NCBI RefSeq assembly: GCF_016695175.1
Contig: NZ_CP068023.1
Span: 980,501 to 1,044,500, forward strand
DNA: 64,000 nt
Direction: 5' to 3'
Origin: Pseudoalteromonas sp. GCY
GTDB lineage: Bacteria > Pseudomonadota > Gammaproteobacteria > Enterobacterales > Alteromonadaceae
A model generated the notes under the pieces. That model was given only the letters and a program-made list of their open reading frames with translations. It made no database searches and was not told the origin of the DNA. The position numbers and the translations under genes were made by a program. Shown here piece by piece: positions 1-8,456 of this stretch. The number at the start of each line of letters is the position of its first letter. Positions within the stretch are counted from its first letter, which is position 1.

Positions 1-100
1 TTAATTCTCACTATACCGGCAGTAGCGCCAGCAAAAATTCGACGAACGATTATATCATGCGCGTGATTTTGTGCCAGTTGGTATTGTGGGGGAGAGCTGG

Positions 101-145
101 TGTTGTCGAGCTAAAGCTGGTGATGTTGTCGAGCTAAAGCTCGAC
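101..145. repeat. Short palindromic intergenic repeat, one full and one partial copy
   Basis: A perfect palindrome GTCGAGCTAAAGCTCGAC lies at 128-145 (8-bp arms, 2-base centre). A truncated copy of its left part, TTGTCGAGCTAAAGCT, stands about 24 bases upstream, so the unit appears partly duplicated in tandem. It sits just past the stop of the leftward gene ending at 161 and could act as a transcript-end hairpin or be a dispersed REP-like element. The copy number in the genome cannot be judged from this window. Confidence 0.45.
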
Positions 146-160
146 CTACAGGAGTTGGGC

Positions 161-475
161 TTAGTAGTCTTCTAACTCATCGTCAGATAAATCGTTTGAT
201 TTTCTATAGCCTGGCTTTGCTAAAATCTCAACATAAAAGGAAGTGAGGTTTTCAGTTTGCGTTTTATCAATCAACTTGTTTAGTTGCGATAGGTGCACCG
301 GCTCGGCTTCTGCTTCTGTGTTACCAAACTTACAATCAAAATCCCAATAATCAGCGCCCGCTGGCAAAGTTTTGTTGCGCTCGCGCTTGAGGTATTTTTT
401 AAGCTCATGCTTAACCGCGTCAACGCGTCTTTCAAGTTTGATTTTAGGGTGAATTAGTTCAAATGTCTTTTTCAT
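161..475 (-). CDS. DUF6172 family protein
   Basis: A small soluble protein of about 104 aa. It is recognised as DUF6172-like from the N-terminal block MKKTFELIHPKIK, the basic helix with KRERNKTLP, and the central DYWDFDCKFG and SFYVEILAKPGYR blocks; no function is established for the family. The start is placed at the ATG ending at 475 rather than at the upstream codon (502), because an AAGG ribosome site lies six bases before it and because family members begin with MKKTFE. The C-terminus is acidic (SDDELEDY). It is monocistronic as far as can be seen. Confidence 0.75.
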   Translation of the reverse strand: MKKTFELIHPKIKLERRVDAVKHELKKYLKRERNKTLPAGADYWDFDCKFGNTEAEAEPVHLSQLNKLIDKTQTENLTSFYVEILAKPGYRKSNDLSDDELEDY

Positions 476-534
476 AGTTGCCTTCAAGCAAGAAATACTC
501 AATCGGCAAAACAGTATGCCTGAGTAGATAATGT

Positions 535-573
535 GTATTGATTTAAGCGTAAAGCTTACGCTTAAATCAATAC
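535..573. repeat. 39-bp perfect hairpin palindrome
   Basis: Two 18-bp arms that are exact reverse complements (GTATTGATTTAAGCGTAA and its complement) flank a 3-base AGC loop. It lies between two leftward genes, about 60 bases upstream of the DUF6172 start and about 140 bases past the stop of the 714-1487 gene. No U-tract follows on either strand, so it is not a textbook terminator. It may be an attenuator-like element, a protein-binding palindrome or a mobile hairpin repeat. Confidence 0.6.
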
Positions 574-713
574 AGGATTGTAATAGGATATTTTACGTTA
601 TATTTTGTGAACTGGCGAGGGGCTTTGTGAATGCCCAAGAGAATAAAAGCTGAGTTGGTTGCGCGAGTTCGCAGCCAACCCGTATTGCTAACGTAACCAT
701 TGATAATGGCGGG

Positions 714-1487
714 TTAATTCGCTTTTGGTTGCGTTTGAGTTGGGGCTGTTGCAGCCAATTTACGCTCCAAGCGTTCTAATTTTTCTGCCAGTGCGGTTTG
801 TGTCATCTCTATTTGGGTAACGCTTGCGCCGATCTCTATCTGTTTGGAATCTCGGCTTTGCGCTTGAGACTTTAACTGATCAACATCGCCATTAATGGCA
901 GCAATTTGATTTTTGAGTACGTTAGCGGCTTGCTGTTGTTCTTCTAGTAGCGATAGTTTTAAAGCAAGCTCCGTTTGACTCTGTGATAGCGTTTCTACTT
1001 TGGAAGTCGTACTGGTCTGGCTTTTGGCGTTATTACTTGCTTGCTCTTCGAGCTTTTTGATGTCTGATTGGTTTCTTCGCCACGCTGACGCCCACAGTTT
1101 ATCCATCTGTGACCAAAGCTCGTCTGTACGTTCGGTTAGTGTGTTCAATTTTGCTTGCATTGCGCCTGCGGACAAGTCCATCTCTTCATCTGTAGCGGTG
1201 AGGGTATGCTCAAGTTCGGCAATGCGCTTTGTTGATTCGAGTAATTGTGCCTGGGTTGCTAAATTTTGTTGGTAGAGCGCAAACGCCGCAGCGGCCAACG
1301 CAATAATCGAGATTGCACCTAACCAATTCATCATCCCCATCCCTTTGGCGGGCTGGCTTGTTTGTTTCGTGCTTTCTTTTGGTGCTGAGGTCTTACGGCT
1401 CGCTTGGGTGGTGGAGTTTTTATAGGCTTCAACCTGATCTAAATCGGGCGTAATACTGGGAAGCTCAGGTTCAATTCTCTTATCCAA
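714..1487 (-). CDS. Single-pass membrane coiled-coil protein, hypothetical
   Basis: 257 aa, family not recognised. Visible parts: a Ser/Thr/Lys-rich, probably cytoplasmic N-terminal segment of about 50 residues; one transmembrane helix around residues 53-72 (NWLGAISIIALAAAAFALY); then about 160 residues of Gln/Glu/Lys/Leu-rich heptad sequence typical of coiled coil; and a short Pro/Thr/Gln tail. The start is a TTG codon at 1487, supported by GAGGAAA seven bases upstream; no ATG with a comparable site lies nearby. Topology suggests an anchored rod in the periplasm. A structural or envelope role is only a guess. Confidence 0.7.
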   Translation of the reverse strand: MDKRIEPELPSITPDLDQVEAYKNSTTQASRKTSAPKESTKQTSQPAKGMGMMNWLGAISIIALAAAAFALYQQNLATQAQLLESTKRIAELEHTLTATDEEMDLSAGAMQAKLNTLTERTDELWSQMDKLWASAWRRNQSDIKKLEEQASNNAKSQTSTTSKVETLSQSQTELALKLSLLEEQQQAANVLKNQIAAINGDVDQLKSQAQSRDSKQIEIGASVTQIEMTQTALAEKLERLERKLAATAPTQTQPKAN

Positions 1488-1720
1488 CGTACTTTCCTCT
1501 TTTTTGGAATTTATAAGGAGCCTTGGCAGCTTACTTTAAAATAACGCAATATGGAATTTACAAACGATAAGAACCAATGCCACAACATTATTATGGCGCT
1601 CAATAAACTTAAAACATGTTATGTCGTTTGTTGCGCTGTAATAAGAAGGCAAGCTTTGGATATCAAAGACAAGTAGTAGTCTAAAAAGTTTGCAACCTCA
1701 TAAAAAATAAAAGGAACTAT

Positions 1721-1912
1721 ATGCTAGTCACGGGAATAAAAGTAGCAAAAGGGAGCTTCTTATTGTTGAGCACTTTTATGGTCTTGCCGATATTACTTGT
1801 TGCTTATATTTTGTGGATATCTCGCCAGAGCTACCTCATGAAGAGGTGCCGGACACTCATTCCCAATCATCGTTTCAGCAATCAATTATGGTGGCAACAC
1901 GATGGCGAATGA
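1721..1912 (+). CDS. Small single-TM hypothetical protein
   Basis: 63 aa. An AAGGA ribosome site lies seven bases before the ATG, residues 11-33 form one hydrophobic helix (FLLLSTFMVLPILLVAYILW), and a basic stretch follows (SRQSYLMKRCRT). A stem-loop with a T-rich tail lies directly downstream, consistent with a real small transcription unit. No family is recognised. Confidence 0.45.
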   Translation: MLVTGIKVAKGSFLLLSTFMVLPILLVAYILWISRQSYLMKRCRTLIPNHRFSNQLWWQHDGE

Positions 1913-1928
1913 GAGCTGTTAATCTCGA

Positions 1929-1963
1929 CTAGCCGAATAGCGTTCAGTTGTCCGGCTAGATTT
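1929..1963 (+). terminator. Probable terminator after the small TM gene
   Basis: CTAGCCG (1929-1935) pairs with CGGCTAG (1953-1959) and is followed by ATTTTAT. It lies between the rightward small ORF and the stop of the leftward 1975-2283 gene. Confidence 0.5.
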
Positions 1964-1974
1964 TATCGCCCGTT

Positions 1975-2283
1975 TTAATGCTCGGGACCAAGCAAAGTAA
2001 AGGTTAAATGTTTACGCATATCTTTTAAAATCACCCCTTTTTTCAGCATGGCGGCGCTTAAACGCTTTTGCCATTTAAGAAGGTCTGGCTTTGCGGCTTC
2101 CAATGCTTGTTCATTCTCAAATTGGAAAAAGAGTATTAATGAGCCGGGGAACAAGTGATATTCCACATCAAACCAACATTGCACCATGCCGGGAATTTCT
2201 GCACGAGCTTGTTCTTCGAGTTTGTCTGCAATGGTCAATACCAAGGCTTGTTGTTTTTCTTGTACTTTTGAGAGCTTTTTCAT
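1975..2283 (-). CDS. Hypothetical protein, about 102 aa
   Basis: Soluble protein with a helical Lys/Gln-rich N-terminus (MKKLSKVQEKQQALVLTIAD), a central aromatic strand region (QCWFDVEYHLFPGSLILFFQF) and a basic helical C-terminus. The ATG ending at 2283 is chosen: the longer frame starts at TTG 2325, which overlaps a TTGGGTATAAT sequence that looks like a -10 promoter element. No convincing Shine-Dalgarno is seen for the ATG. The family is not recognised. Confidence 0.6.
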   Translation of the reverse strand: MKKLSKVQEKQQALVLTIADKLEEQARAEIPGMVQCWFDVEYHLFPGSLILFFQFENEQALEAAKPDLLKWQKRLSAAMLKKGVILKDMRKHLTFTLLGPEH

Positions 2284-2362
2284 AATGCTATGGATGTAAG
2301 AGGCCAAAAGCCTAATTATACCCAAGCTTATGGGCCACCAACAACTTTGTTGATGGTCGTAC

Positions 2363-2398
2363 GCTCAAAGTGAATTGCTTTTGCAGTTCACTTTGAGC
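2363..2398 (-). terminator. Hairpin after the S33 peptidase gene
   Basis: GCTCAAAGTGAA (2363-2374) pairs perfectly with TTCACTTTGAGC (2387-2398) around a 12-base loop, eleven bases beyond the peptidase stop. The T-run (CGTTTTT) lies on the + side, so on the - strand this is a stem without a strong U-tract. Confidence 0.45.
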
Positions 2399-2409
2399 CG
2401 TTTTTGGGA

Positions 2410-3882
2410 TTAAGGTGCTGACAGCGCAAGTTTTGGCAGCGGTAGTTGGATTGCTTCTGCGCTGACGGGTTTTCCGCTTAAGAAAGTTTGCATTCTTGCG
2501 AGCACCAAGGGTGAGCTTGTATAAAGGTTGTGGCCCGCATTGTTGACCATAATCTGGGTCAGATTTGTGAGCCCTCTCACAGCTTCAAGTTGTTCTTCTG
2601 GATAAGTTCTACCGTCTAGACTCCCTGTAAACAATAAAGTTGGGATGCGGGATATGGGAGCGGTTCTAAAATCATCACCTAAATCTAGTTTTTTATCTAT
2701 CAAGTGAAGTGTTGGCATTGGAAAGTTAAGCTTGTCGCCAAGCAAGGCTGTTGGCGATTGGGTTGTCACTTTTTCAAGGCGTTTAGCGGTGATCCCTGAA
2801 GCCACATCCATCGCCAGCGGCATCAATTTGAATGTAATGGGCTCATCGGTAAACATTCCACGCTGCAAAACATGCTTTAACAGCTCGGTATTGACGTTAT
2901 CTAAACCCAAATAAACGTGAATTAGCATGGCAAGATATTGGTTAGGATCGGCAATCATCATGCTAGCTAACGACTGAATATGATGCTTTTGAAATAACAT
3001 GGGTGTTTTCGAGCCGTCTTTTTGTGTAATTTGAAGTGCAATAGGCTGTTGCTCAAGTTTACTGTGCACTCGGCGCATCAAAGCGGGTAGATCCGAAACT
3101 TGTTGTTTAAGAGCTTGCTGATTGATAATTCCTTGAACTCTTTCAAAGTATCGATCGGTTTGATGAGGTAGTTTAACGGTCTGATTGAGCCCTTCAGCAC
3201 TGGCGATAATTACTTTGTCAAGATGCGCTGGCATCGTTTTTATGGCACTGAGTGCCAGATGGCTGCCGTAAGAGATCCCCCAAAGTGATACTTTGTCAGC
3301 TTTTAGGTGTTTTCGTAAGTCGTTTATATCTAGCGCATTCTGCTCGGTATTATAACCATATATATCAATGTCTTGAGACTTCCATTGAGTAAAGCATTCT
3401 AATGCAGCTTTGCGGTAGCGGTCTGCAATTTGCGCTTCAGTGGTAACAGAATTAAGCGCAATGTGTTCACTAGACACGCAAGGAGCAGCTTGCTCTGACT
3501 GGCCCGTACCTCTTTGGTCTAACGCAATAACATCACCAAACTCTCTTAGAGCTTGAAATAACGGAAATCTTCGCCATTTTGCAGTCGCGATGCCTGAACC
3601 GCCGGGGCCACCAGATAAATACACGATAGGGGAACCTTTATTACTGCCGGTTGCAGGAAAGCGCACATAGTTAATTCTAATTTTTTTGCTGTTGGGATTA
3701 TTCCTGTTTTCAGGCACCCAGAGGTGCCCAGCTATGGCATCCGTCGTTTCTCCGCTGTTGGCTTGAAACTCGATTTGTTGCTCATTGCTGTACAGCACCT
3801 GCTTATCGCTGCCTTTCTTAGCGTTTACGCATAAGCAAGTTAATAAGCTTAACGCGGCTATTAATGTGTGTGTTGATCGCAT
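2410..3882 (-). CDS. Secreted alpha/beta-hydrolase peptidase, S33 (tripeptidyl aminopeptidase-like)
   Basis: About 490 aa with an N-terminal signal peptide (MRSTHTLIAALSLLTCLCVNA). Fold landmarks in order: the oxyanion region VYLSGGPGGSG, DQRGTG, the nucleophile elbow GISYGSH (Ser nucleophile), a helical cap, then FTGSLDGRTYPEE for the acid and NAGHNLYTSS for the catalytic His. This order matches S33 exported aminopeptidases with a TAP-like C-terminal domain, which release N-terminal residues or tripeptides. The start at 3882 is set by AAGGAG seven bases upstream; an in-frame ATG at 3921 has no such site. It is divergent from the LytTR regulator gene, which may respond to peptide or nutrient state. 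Confidence 0.85.
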   Translation of the reverse strand: MRSTHTLIAALSLLTCLCVNAKKGSDKQVLYSNEQQIEFQANSGETTDAIAGHLWVPENRNNPNSKKIRINYVRFPATGSNKGSPIVYLSGGPGGSGIATAKWRRFPLFQALREFGDVIALDQRGTGQSEQAAPCVSSEHIALNSVTTEAQIADRYRKAALECFTQWKSQDIDIYGYNTEQNALDINDLRKHLKADKVSLWGISYGSHLALSAIKTMPAHLDKVIIASAEGLNQTVKLPHQTDRYFERVQGIINQQALKQQVSDLPALMRRVHSKLEQQPIALQITQKDGSKTPMLFQKHHIQSLASMMIADPNQYLAMLIHVYLGLDNVNTELLKHVLQRGMFTDEPITFKLMPLAMDVASGITAKRLEKVTTQSPTALLGDKLNFPMPTLHLIDKKLDLGDDFRTAPISRIPTLLFTGSLDGRTYPEEQLEAVRGLTNLTQIMVNNAGHNLYTSSPLVLARMQTFLSGKPVSAEAIQLPLPKLALSAP

Positions 3883-4028
3883 AGTATTACTCCTTAATAG
3901 TTTGTTTTTATTGAATACCATGGCAACTTAATGGGGTAGCGAACTTCTATGAGAGGCCGATATTTATTGGCTCATAGGCTCAGCGGTAGTAAAAGGCCGA
4001 CGAACGGTTAAAGGAAAAGCGGTAGAGT

Positions 4029-5555
4029 GTGAATATTAATCTTGTACTTTATTTAGTGATGGTAGTGTGTTGCTCGGGTGCTCTAGGTAAGGCTGATGCC
4101 AACCAACCTTTGTTGCCATTTTCTTATGATCAAGCCGTAACGGTTTGCCCATGGTCAGTCTCGCCAAAAGAAATTCCACAGTTTACTGAGCCGCAGTGTC
4201 ACCGGGCAAAGTTATCTGAGATTGACCCGCAAAATCAGGCCGTTTGGGTGTTAATCGAATTTGAGCGAGCGAAATTAGCCTCAATACCAAGGCCCGTAGG
4301 GTTGTATTTATTTGCTAAAACATCAAGCGAAGTCTTTTTAAATGGCATTAAGGTGGGGAACAGCGGTTTTCCTGCCGTAGATAAAGCTGAGCAAATAGGC
4401 AAAATGGACAGCGTATTTTATTTGCCAGATTCACTTATAAAGAAAAGCAATCAACTGGTGTTTGGTCTGTCTGCACAGCATAGCCTTATTTCATTAGGAT
4501 ACCCAATCCATTTTATTGGGCTAGGGCAATTTGGCGATCCTAAGCAGTATATTCAATCATTTAGTGGTTTGGGCCTGATTCTGGTTGGTGCTTTTTTATT
4601 GGGCGCGTTGTACTTTATAAATGTGAGTTTTGGTCGTTATGGCAATGCAAGCGTTCGGATATTTGCCGCATTGTGCCTGCTTGCGGCAATGCAGCTCAGT
4701 GCTGAAATATCGCGAGGATTAGTTGACTATGGCTATGTGTGGCATGATATTCGGCTGTTGACGGTGACGGGCTTGTCGTTTTTATTTGGCACTTTGTTGC
4801 TTGTATATAGCTCCTTAAAAGTCGCAGAAAAGCACGCTCTTCACTGGATTTATATCGGTACTATAGTCACGCTTATTGTTATTATTTTTGCTCCAGGCTT
4901 TGACTCTAAAACCACTGCCGGAGTCTTTGTGCCATTACTCGTTAGCCTAGTCCAGCTAGGTTATTGTTGGCGACGCGCGAAAAACAATAATTTAGCGACT
5001 TGGTTTGTGGTGCAGTTATTGGTGGCAGCAACCGTGCTCTTTGTTGCATCAAGCTTCCACGAAATTATTCACTTTGTGATCATTGCCGTCTTGCTAGTCT
5101 ACCTTTTCATTCGCCAGGCTAAAGAGTATCGTGCTCAGCAAGTACAACTGAGTAGTGATCAAGCTCATATTGCCAAGCTTGAGTTTAAACTCGCGCAGAA
5201 CAAACAACTTCAGTCTCCTTCTAAGCTGGAAGTCAGTATTGCAGGTAAAACTGACTATGTTGTGCTCACGGATATTGCGTTTTGCAAAGCCGCAGGGGAC
5301 TACGTTGAGCTGCATATGAAAGACACCACGCAGAAGCTGTTTACAGGCTCACTAAAACAACTCGAACTTACTTTGCCCTCTATTTTTGTAAAAACACATC
5401 GTTCTTATTTAACTAATCTAAACGAAGTGGTGTCATTAGAAAGTGATAATAATCAGAGCAACTTGAAATTAACCAATGGAGCAAGTGTTCCCGTCAGTCG
5501 TCGGCTTGTCCCGTCGGTTAGGGCGACGCTTAAAGCGTCTAATAACTTCAGTTAA
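4029..5555 (+). CDS. Membrane-bound LytTR transcriptional regulator with 7TM sensor
   Basis: 508 aa. Signal-like N-terminus, then a periplasmic region of about 150 residues resembling 7TMR-DISM extracellular domains (VGLYLFAKTSSEVFLNGIKVG). About seven TM helices follow (residues 180-365), a short coiled coil (RAQQVQLSSDQAHIAKLEFK), and a C-terminal LytTR DNA-binding domain (about 400-500; CKAAGDYVELHM, KTHRSYLTNL, VPVSRR). It is therefore a one-component receptor that could bind DNA from the membrane; no kinase is attached. The start is a GTG with only a weak upstream purine run. It is divergently transcribed from the S33 peptidase gene, so shared promoter control is plausible. Confidence 0.8.
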   Translation: MNINLVLYLVMVVCCSGALGKADANQPLLPFSYDQAVTVCPWSVSPKEIPQFTEPQCHRAKLSEIDPQNQAVWVLIEFERAKLASIPRPVGLYLFAKTSSEVFLNGIKVGNSGFPAVDKAEQIGKMDSVFYLPDSLIKKSNQLVFGLSAQHSLISLGYPIHFIGLGQFGDPKQYIQSFSGLGLILVGAFLLGALYFINVSFGRYGNASVRIFAALCLLAAMQLSAEISRGLVDYGYVWHDIRLLTVTGLSFLFGTLLLVYSSLKVAEKHALHWIYIGTIVTLIVIIFAPGFDSKTTAGVFVPLLVSLVQLGYCWRRAKNNNLATWFVVQLLVAATVLFVASSFHEIIHFVIIAVLLVYLFIRQAKEYRAQQVQLSSDQAHIAKLEFKLAQNKQLQSPSKLEVSIAGKTDYVVLTDIAFCKAAGDYVELHMKDTTQKLFTGSLKQLELTLPSIFVKTHRSYLTNLNEVVSLESDNNQSNLKLTNGASVPVSRRLVPSVRATLKASNNFS

Positions 5556-5835
5556 ACCTTGAATATTGTAATTAGACCACATATCACAAAGGACATTACA
5601 GTTTTTGATTTAAGTTTCTCATATGACATTTTCTGTTCACAAATTTATCTTTGTCCCTCTAAAGTTTACTGGTTAGATCTAAATCTAATTTTATTTATAT
5701 AAATGTAAAAAAATAGTGAATTTGCGTGGCGGCTTTAGTAGTGTATTTGGTAAATAAGCGCAGCCTTACTAGCTAAGATGCTAAAGTTTAGTTGTGCAAT
5801 GAAGAACCAAGGAAAAACAAAAACTAAGGAAACGC

Positions 5836-7680
5836 ATGAAATTATCGAGTGTACTTTCACTGGTCAATCAAGTGGAGAAGTCAAAATTTATAAATGCTAT
5901 AGATAGGATTTGTCTAGAAGCTGTAAAGCACGACAACAAAATAGCAACTCAGTTAAATAAACTTGATGGTCAAATTAAAAATGCAACAAGTAATGATATT
6001 ACTCAGCTATTTAAAATTGTATTACCTCACTTTGAAAAGTCGGTAAAAGAACAATTAGCGATGTTGGGAGCTCAAGCTACTCTTTTGACAAATATTCTAA
6101 GTAGAGATGGAAACTGCATTGCTAGGGTTAATTGGATTGAGTCTTTATATACAAAAGAATGGGAACTCATTGACTCAAAAGCTAACGAATTGCGTTCTGA
6201 AATTGCAAGTATCAGTGATGATGACATATTCTCCGAGGGAAAACGGTTAGGAATCTATCATGCTTGCCTAAAAGAAGCATATTCGAATGATGAAAGAAAT
6301 AATAGAGAAGCGAAAATCACGGATGATGAACGCGGTATTCTTAATGTATTAGCTAAGCACCTTGATGTTACCTCAGATAATCAAGCTGGAATCGAGCATT
6401 TGATTGATCAAATCCCCAAGAATGGTGTGCAAGATGCAATTAATGATTTACGAGAAATTGGACTGGTTTTTGTAAGTAGAAAAAGGCAAACCGTATACGT
6501 TCCTGATGAAATTGTAAGCTTGTTTCACCGACTACAAGGAAAGGAACTTGCCGACAAGCATCTGCTAAGAATTCTTAGAACCTTTACTGATGCGGAGCTC
6601 TCAAACGTACTTAAAAACCACAGAAAGAAAATTCGTGGTGTTGAGAGAAAAGATAAGATCGTAAATATAATCAAGTTGGGGCTGTCGGTCACTCAAATCC
6701 TAAAAGTGGACATGTTTAGCGAGGGTACGCCAGTCAACGATTGTAAAGATCGCTTAAAAACATTGATACAAGATCTAGATCTAGAATTGGATAAATTTGG
6801 TTCAACGATAGAAGAACGTATAGATCTAATCTTAAATGCTCTGAATCAAAGCTCGGAGAGAGAGTTTAATGCTTTAAGTGCTACAGGATTTAAAGAGCTA
6901 TTTTCGACGCTGCAAAATCACTTCCCTTCATTAGCTACAATATTGAAACAAGAATTCGAGCTTGAAGAACAAGAGGAGCTAGATGTCGAGAAATTGCGGG
7001 CGCTGAGTATTACACCATATGATATTTTATATATGTTGACCAATGATGAAGTGAAAAGTGTTGTTGAAAGTATGGGGATTAAAAAGCGAGGAAACTTAAG
7101 GCTAAATATCCTTAGCAGCTTCGCTGATGCAACAGACAAACTGATTGATAATTATGGTGCTCTAGCGAGACGAGATTTGGCTAAATTGAAAAGTGAAAAT
7201 ATAGATGTAGCTGAAGCCGAATTAGGAGTTAAATTCGAAGAAGTAACTAAGGCAATATTTGAACAATTAGGTCTTGAAGTAGATGAAGATTTGAGACGTT
7301 CGATTAACACCTCGAAAGATAAGGCTGATATTCTCATTTCATTGAGTGAGGATGATGTAATTGTAGGCGAAGCGAAGACATGTAAAAACGGAGATTTTGC
7401 AAAGTACTCGACGACCTCAAGACAAGTAAAGTCATACGTAGGGAGATGTGAAGGTGCTGGTAAAAGAGTTGCTCAAGTTTTAATCGTCGCTCCCTCGTTT
7501 TCTGATGACTTTGTTGAGAGTGCGGAAATGGATACTGAAGTAAATATCTCTTTGCTGGAGGCTGATGGACTTAAGCGAATTCTGGATGCCTATAGAGCAC
7601 GGAGAAAACCTAAGTTTTCAGCAAAATTGTTTACTAAAGGTGGCTTGTTGAAAGCTGATTTAATAGCTAAGAACATTTAA
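5836..7680 (+). CDS. PD-(D/E)XK nuclease-like domain protein of unknown function
   Basis: 614 aa, markedly AT-rich and Lys/Asp/Glu-rich compared with neighbouring genes. The first roughly 450 residues are mostly helical, with a winged-helix-like stretch near 165-225 (GIEHLIDQIPKNGVQDAIND... VFVSRKRQTVYVPDE). The C-terminal domain carries a PD-(D/E)XK signature: E468/E469 in a helix, D498 in KADILI, E512 and K514 in VGEAKT, then a helix with RQVKSYV. The start has AAGGA six bases upstream. No methyltransferase, helicase or partner gene lies beside it. It could be a restriction-like or DNA-repair nuclease, or a single-gene defence factor; that is inference from the active-site motif and isolated position only. 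Confidence 0.6.
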   Translation: MKLSSVLSLVNQVEKSKFINAIDRICLEAVKHDNKIATQLNKLDGQIKNATSNDITQLFKIVLPHFEKSVKEQLAMLGAQATLLTNILSRDGNCIARVNWIESLYTKEWELIDSKANELRSEIASISDDDIFSEGKRLGIYHACLKEAYSNDERNNREAKITDDERGILNVLAKHLDVTSDNQAGIEHLIDQIPKNGVQDAINDLREIGLVFVSRKRQTVYVPDEIVSLFHRLQGKELADKHLLRILRTFTDAELSNVLKNHRKKIRGVERKDKIVNIIKLGLSVTQILKVDMFSEGTPVNDCKDRLKTLIQDLDLELDKFGSTIEERIDLILNALNQSSEREFNALSATGFKELFSTLQNHFPSLATILKQEFELEEQEELDVEKLRALSITPYDILYMLTNDEVKSVVESMGIKKRGNLRLNILSSFADATDKLIDNYGALARRDLAKLKSENIDVAEAELGVKFEEVTKAIFEQLGLEVDEDLRRSINTSKDKADILISLSEDDVIVGEAKTCKNGDFAKYSTTSRQVKSYVGRCEGAGKRVAQVLIVAPSFSDDFVESAEMDTEVNISLLEADGLKRILDAYRARRKPKFSAKLFTKGGLLKADLIAKNI

Positions 7681-7844
7681 GTGTTAAAGTCAATGAAGTC
7701 AGAAAGTAGCTTCTAACCTTTGTGATTTCATTGATCACTTTACATTAGTATCTCACCCAGCAGCTGAGATATCTGCTCGACCAAAAGGGCTAAACATTTT
7801 ATTATTGTGGCTGTATAAATCTTATGCAAGGAGCATAGTCTGTT

Positions 7845-8414
7845 ATGACCAAGGAAAAATCGTTATCACTCTCTACTAAGCTGAAGTTTTTGTTTGCTGC
7901 AATTGGCAAGCATTTGGGTGTTATCTCCGTTGGCATTCCGTTTTATATTGTTGGTGGATTCATCATTTACATTGGGGTAACTGAGCAGTACGGCGCAGGT
8001 GTTGGAGCTGTTATTTTTGGCGCTATATTTATCTTGATACCTCTCGGGATGTACGCTTTTTCCCTGCCATCAAGTATTCGCTACTACTACGAAAAAGAAT
8101 TGACGAAAGAGTTTGGTAAACACCTCTTCGGCACCATCACTAACAAAAGAATTGAGTCTAACACGTATGTTCACCGAGATGAGTATGACCGTGAAGTAGA
8201 ACATCAGGAGGCTTTCTATTTCGTTGAGTACAGCTATCAATTTCAGGGCAGCCATGAAGGCGAGTTTATTCTGGACAACAAGGATTTTTATGACAAGTTA
8301 CAGGTTGGAGATGATTTACCTATCCAAGTATTGACGGTAAAACCAAGCGTAGCAGAGCCCAGACTTATCAAATTGGGAAAGCGCTACGGACTTAAACCCG
8401 CTGAAAGTTACTAG
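7845..8414 (+). CDS. DUF3592-like membrane protein
   Basis: 189 aa. Two hydrophobic helices near residues 25-45 and 50-72 are followed by a soluble domain with alternating strands (GTITNKRIES, YFVEYSYQFQG, DDLPIQVLTVKPSVAEPRLI) of the kind seen in DUF3592 proteins, whose role is unknown. AAGGAG lies about twelve bases before the ATG, a long spacing. It ends in a hairpin shared with the convergent LysR gene. Confidence 0.6.
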   Translation: MTKEKSLSLSTKLKFLFAAIGKHLGVISVGIPFYIVGGFIIYIGVTEQYGAGVGAVIFGAIFILIPLGMYAFSLPSSIRYYYEKELTKEFGKHLFGTITNKRIESNTYVHRDEYDREVEHQEAFYFVEYSYQFQGSHEGEFILDNKDFYDKLQVGDDLPIQVLTVKPSVAEPRLIKLGKRYGLKPAESY

Positions 8415-8424
8415 GTTAAATACA

Positions 8425-8456
8425 CAATTGGTTGAGGCTTACGCTTCAACCAATTG
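8425..8456. terminator. Bidirectional hairpin between convergent genes
   Basis: CAATTGGTTGA (8425-8435) pairs with TCAACCAATTG (8446-8456), with extra GC pairs inside the loop GGCTTACGCT. It lies between the DUF3592-like gene and the LysR gene and overlaps the last codons of the latter. Confidence 0.5.

Noticed and set aside
5800..5908. Short + strand frame starting at an ATG 36 bases before the PD-(D/E)XK gene
   Set aside because: It overlaps the real start in another frame, has no ribosome site and ends after about 35 codons.
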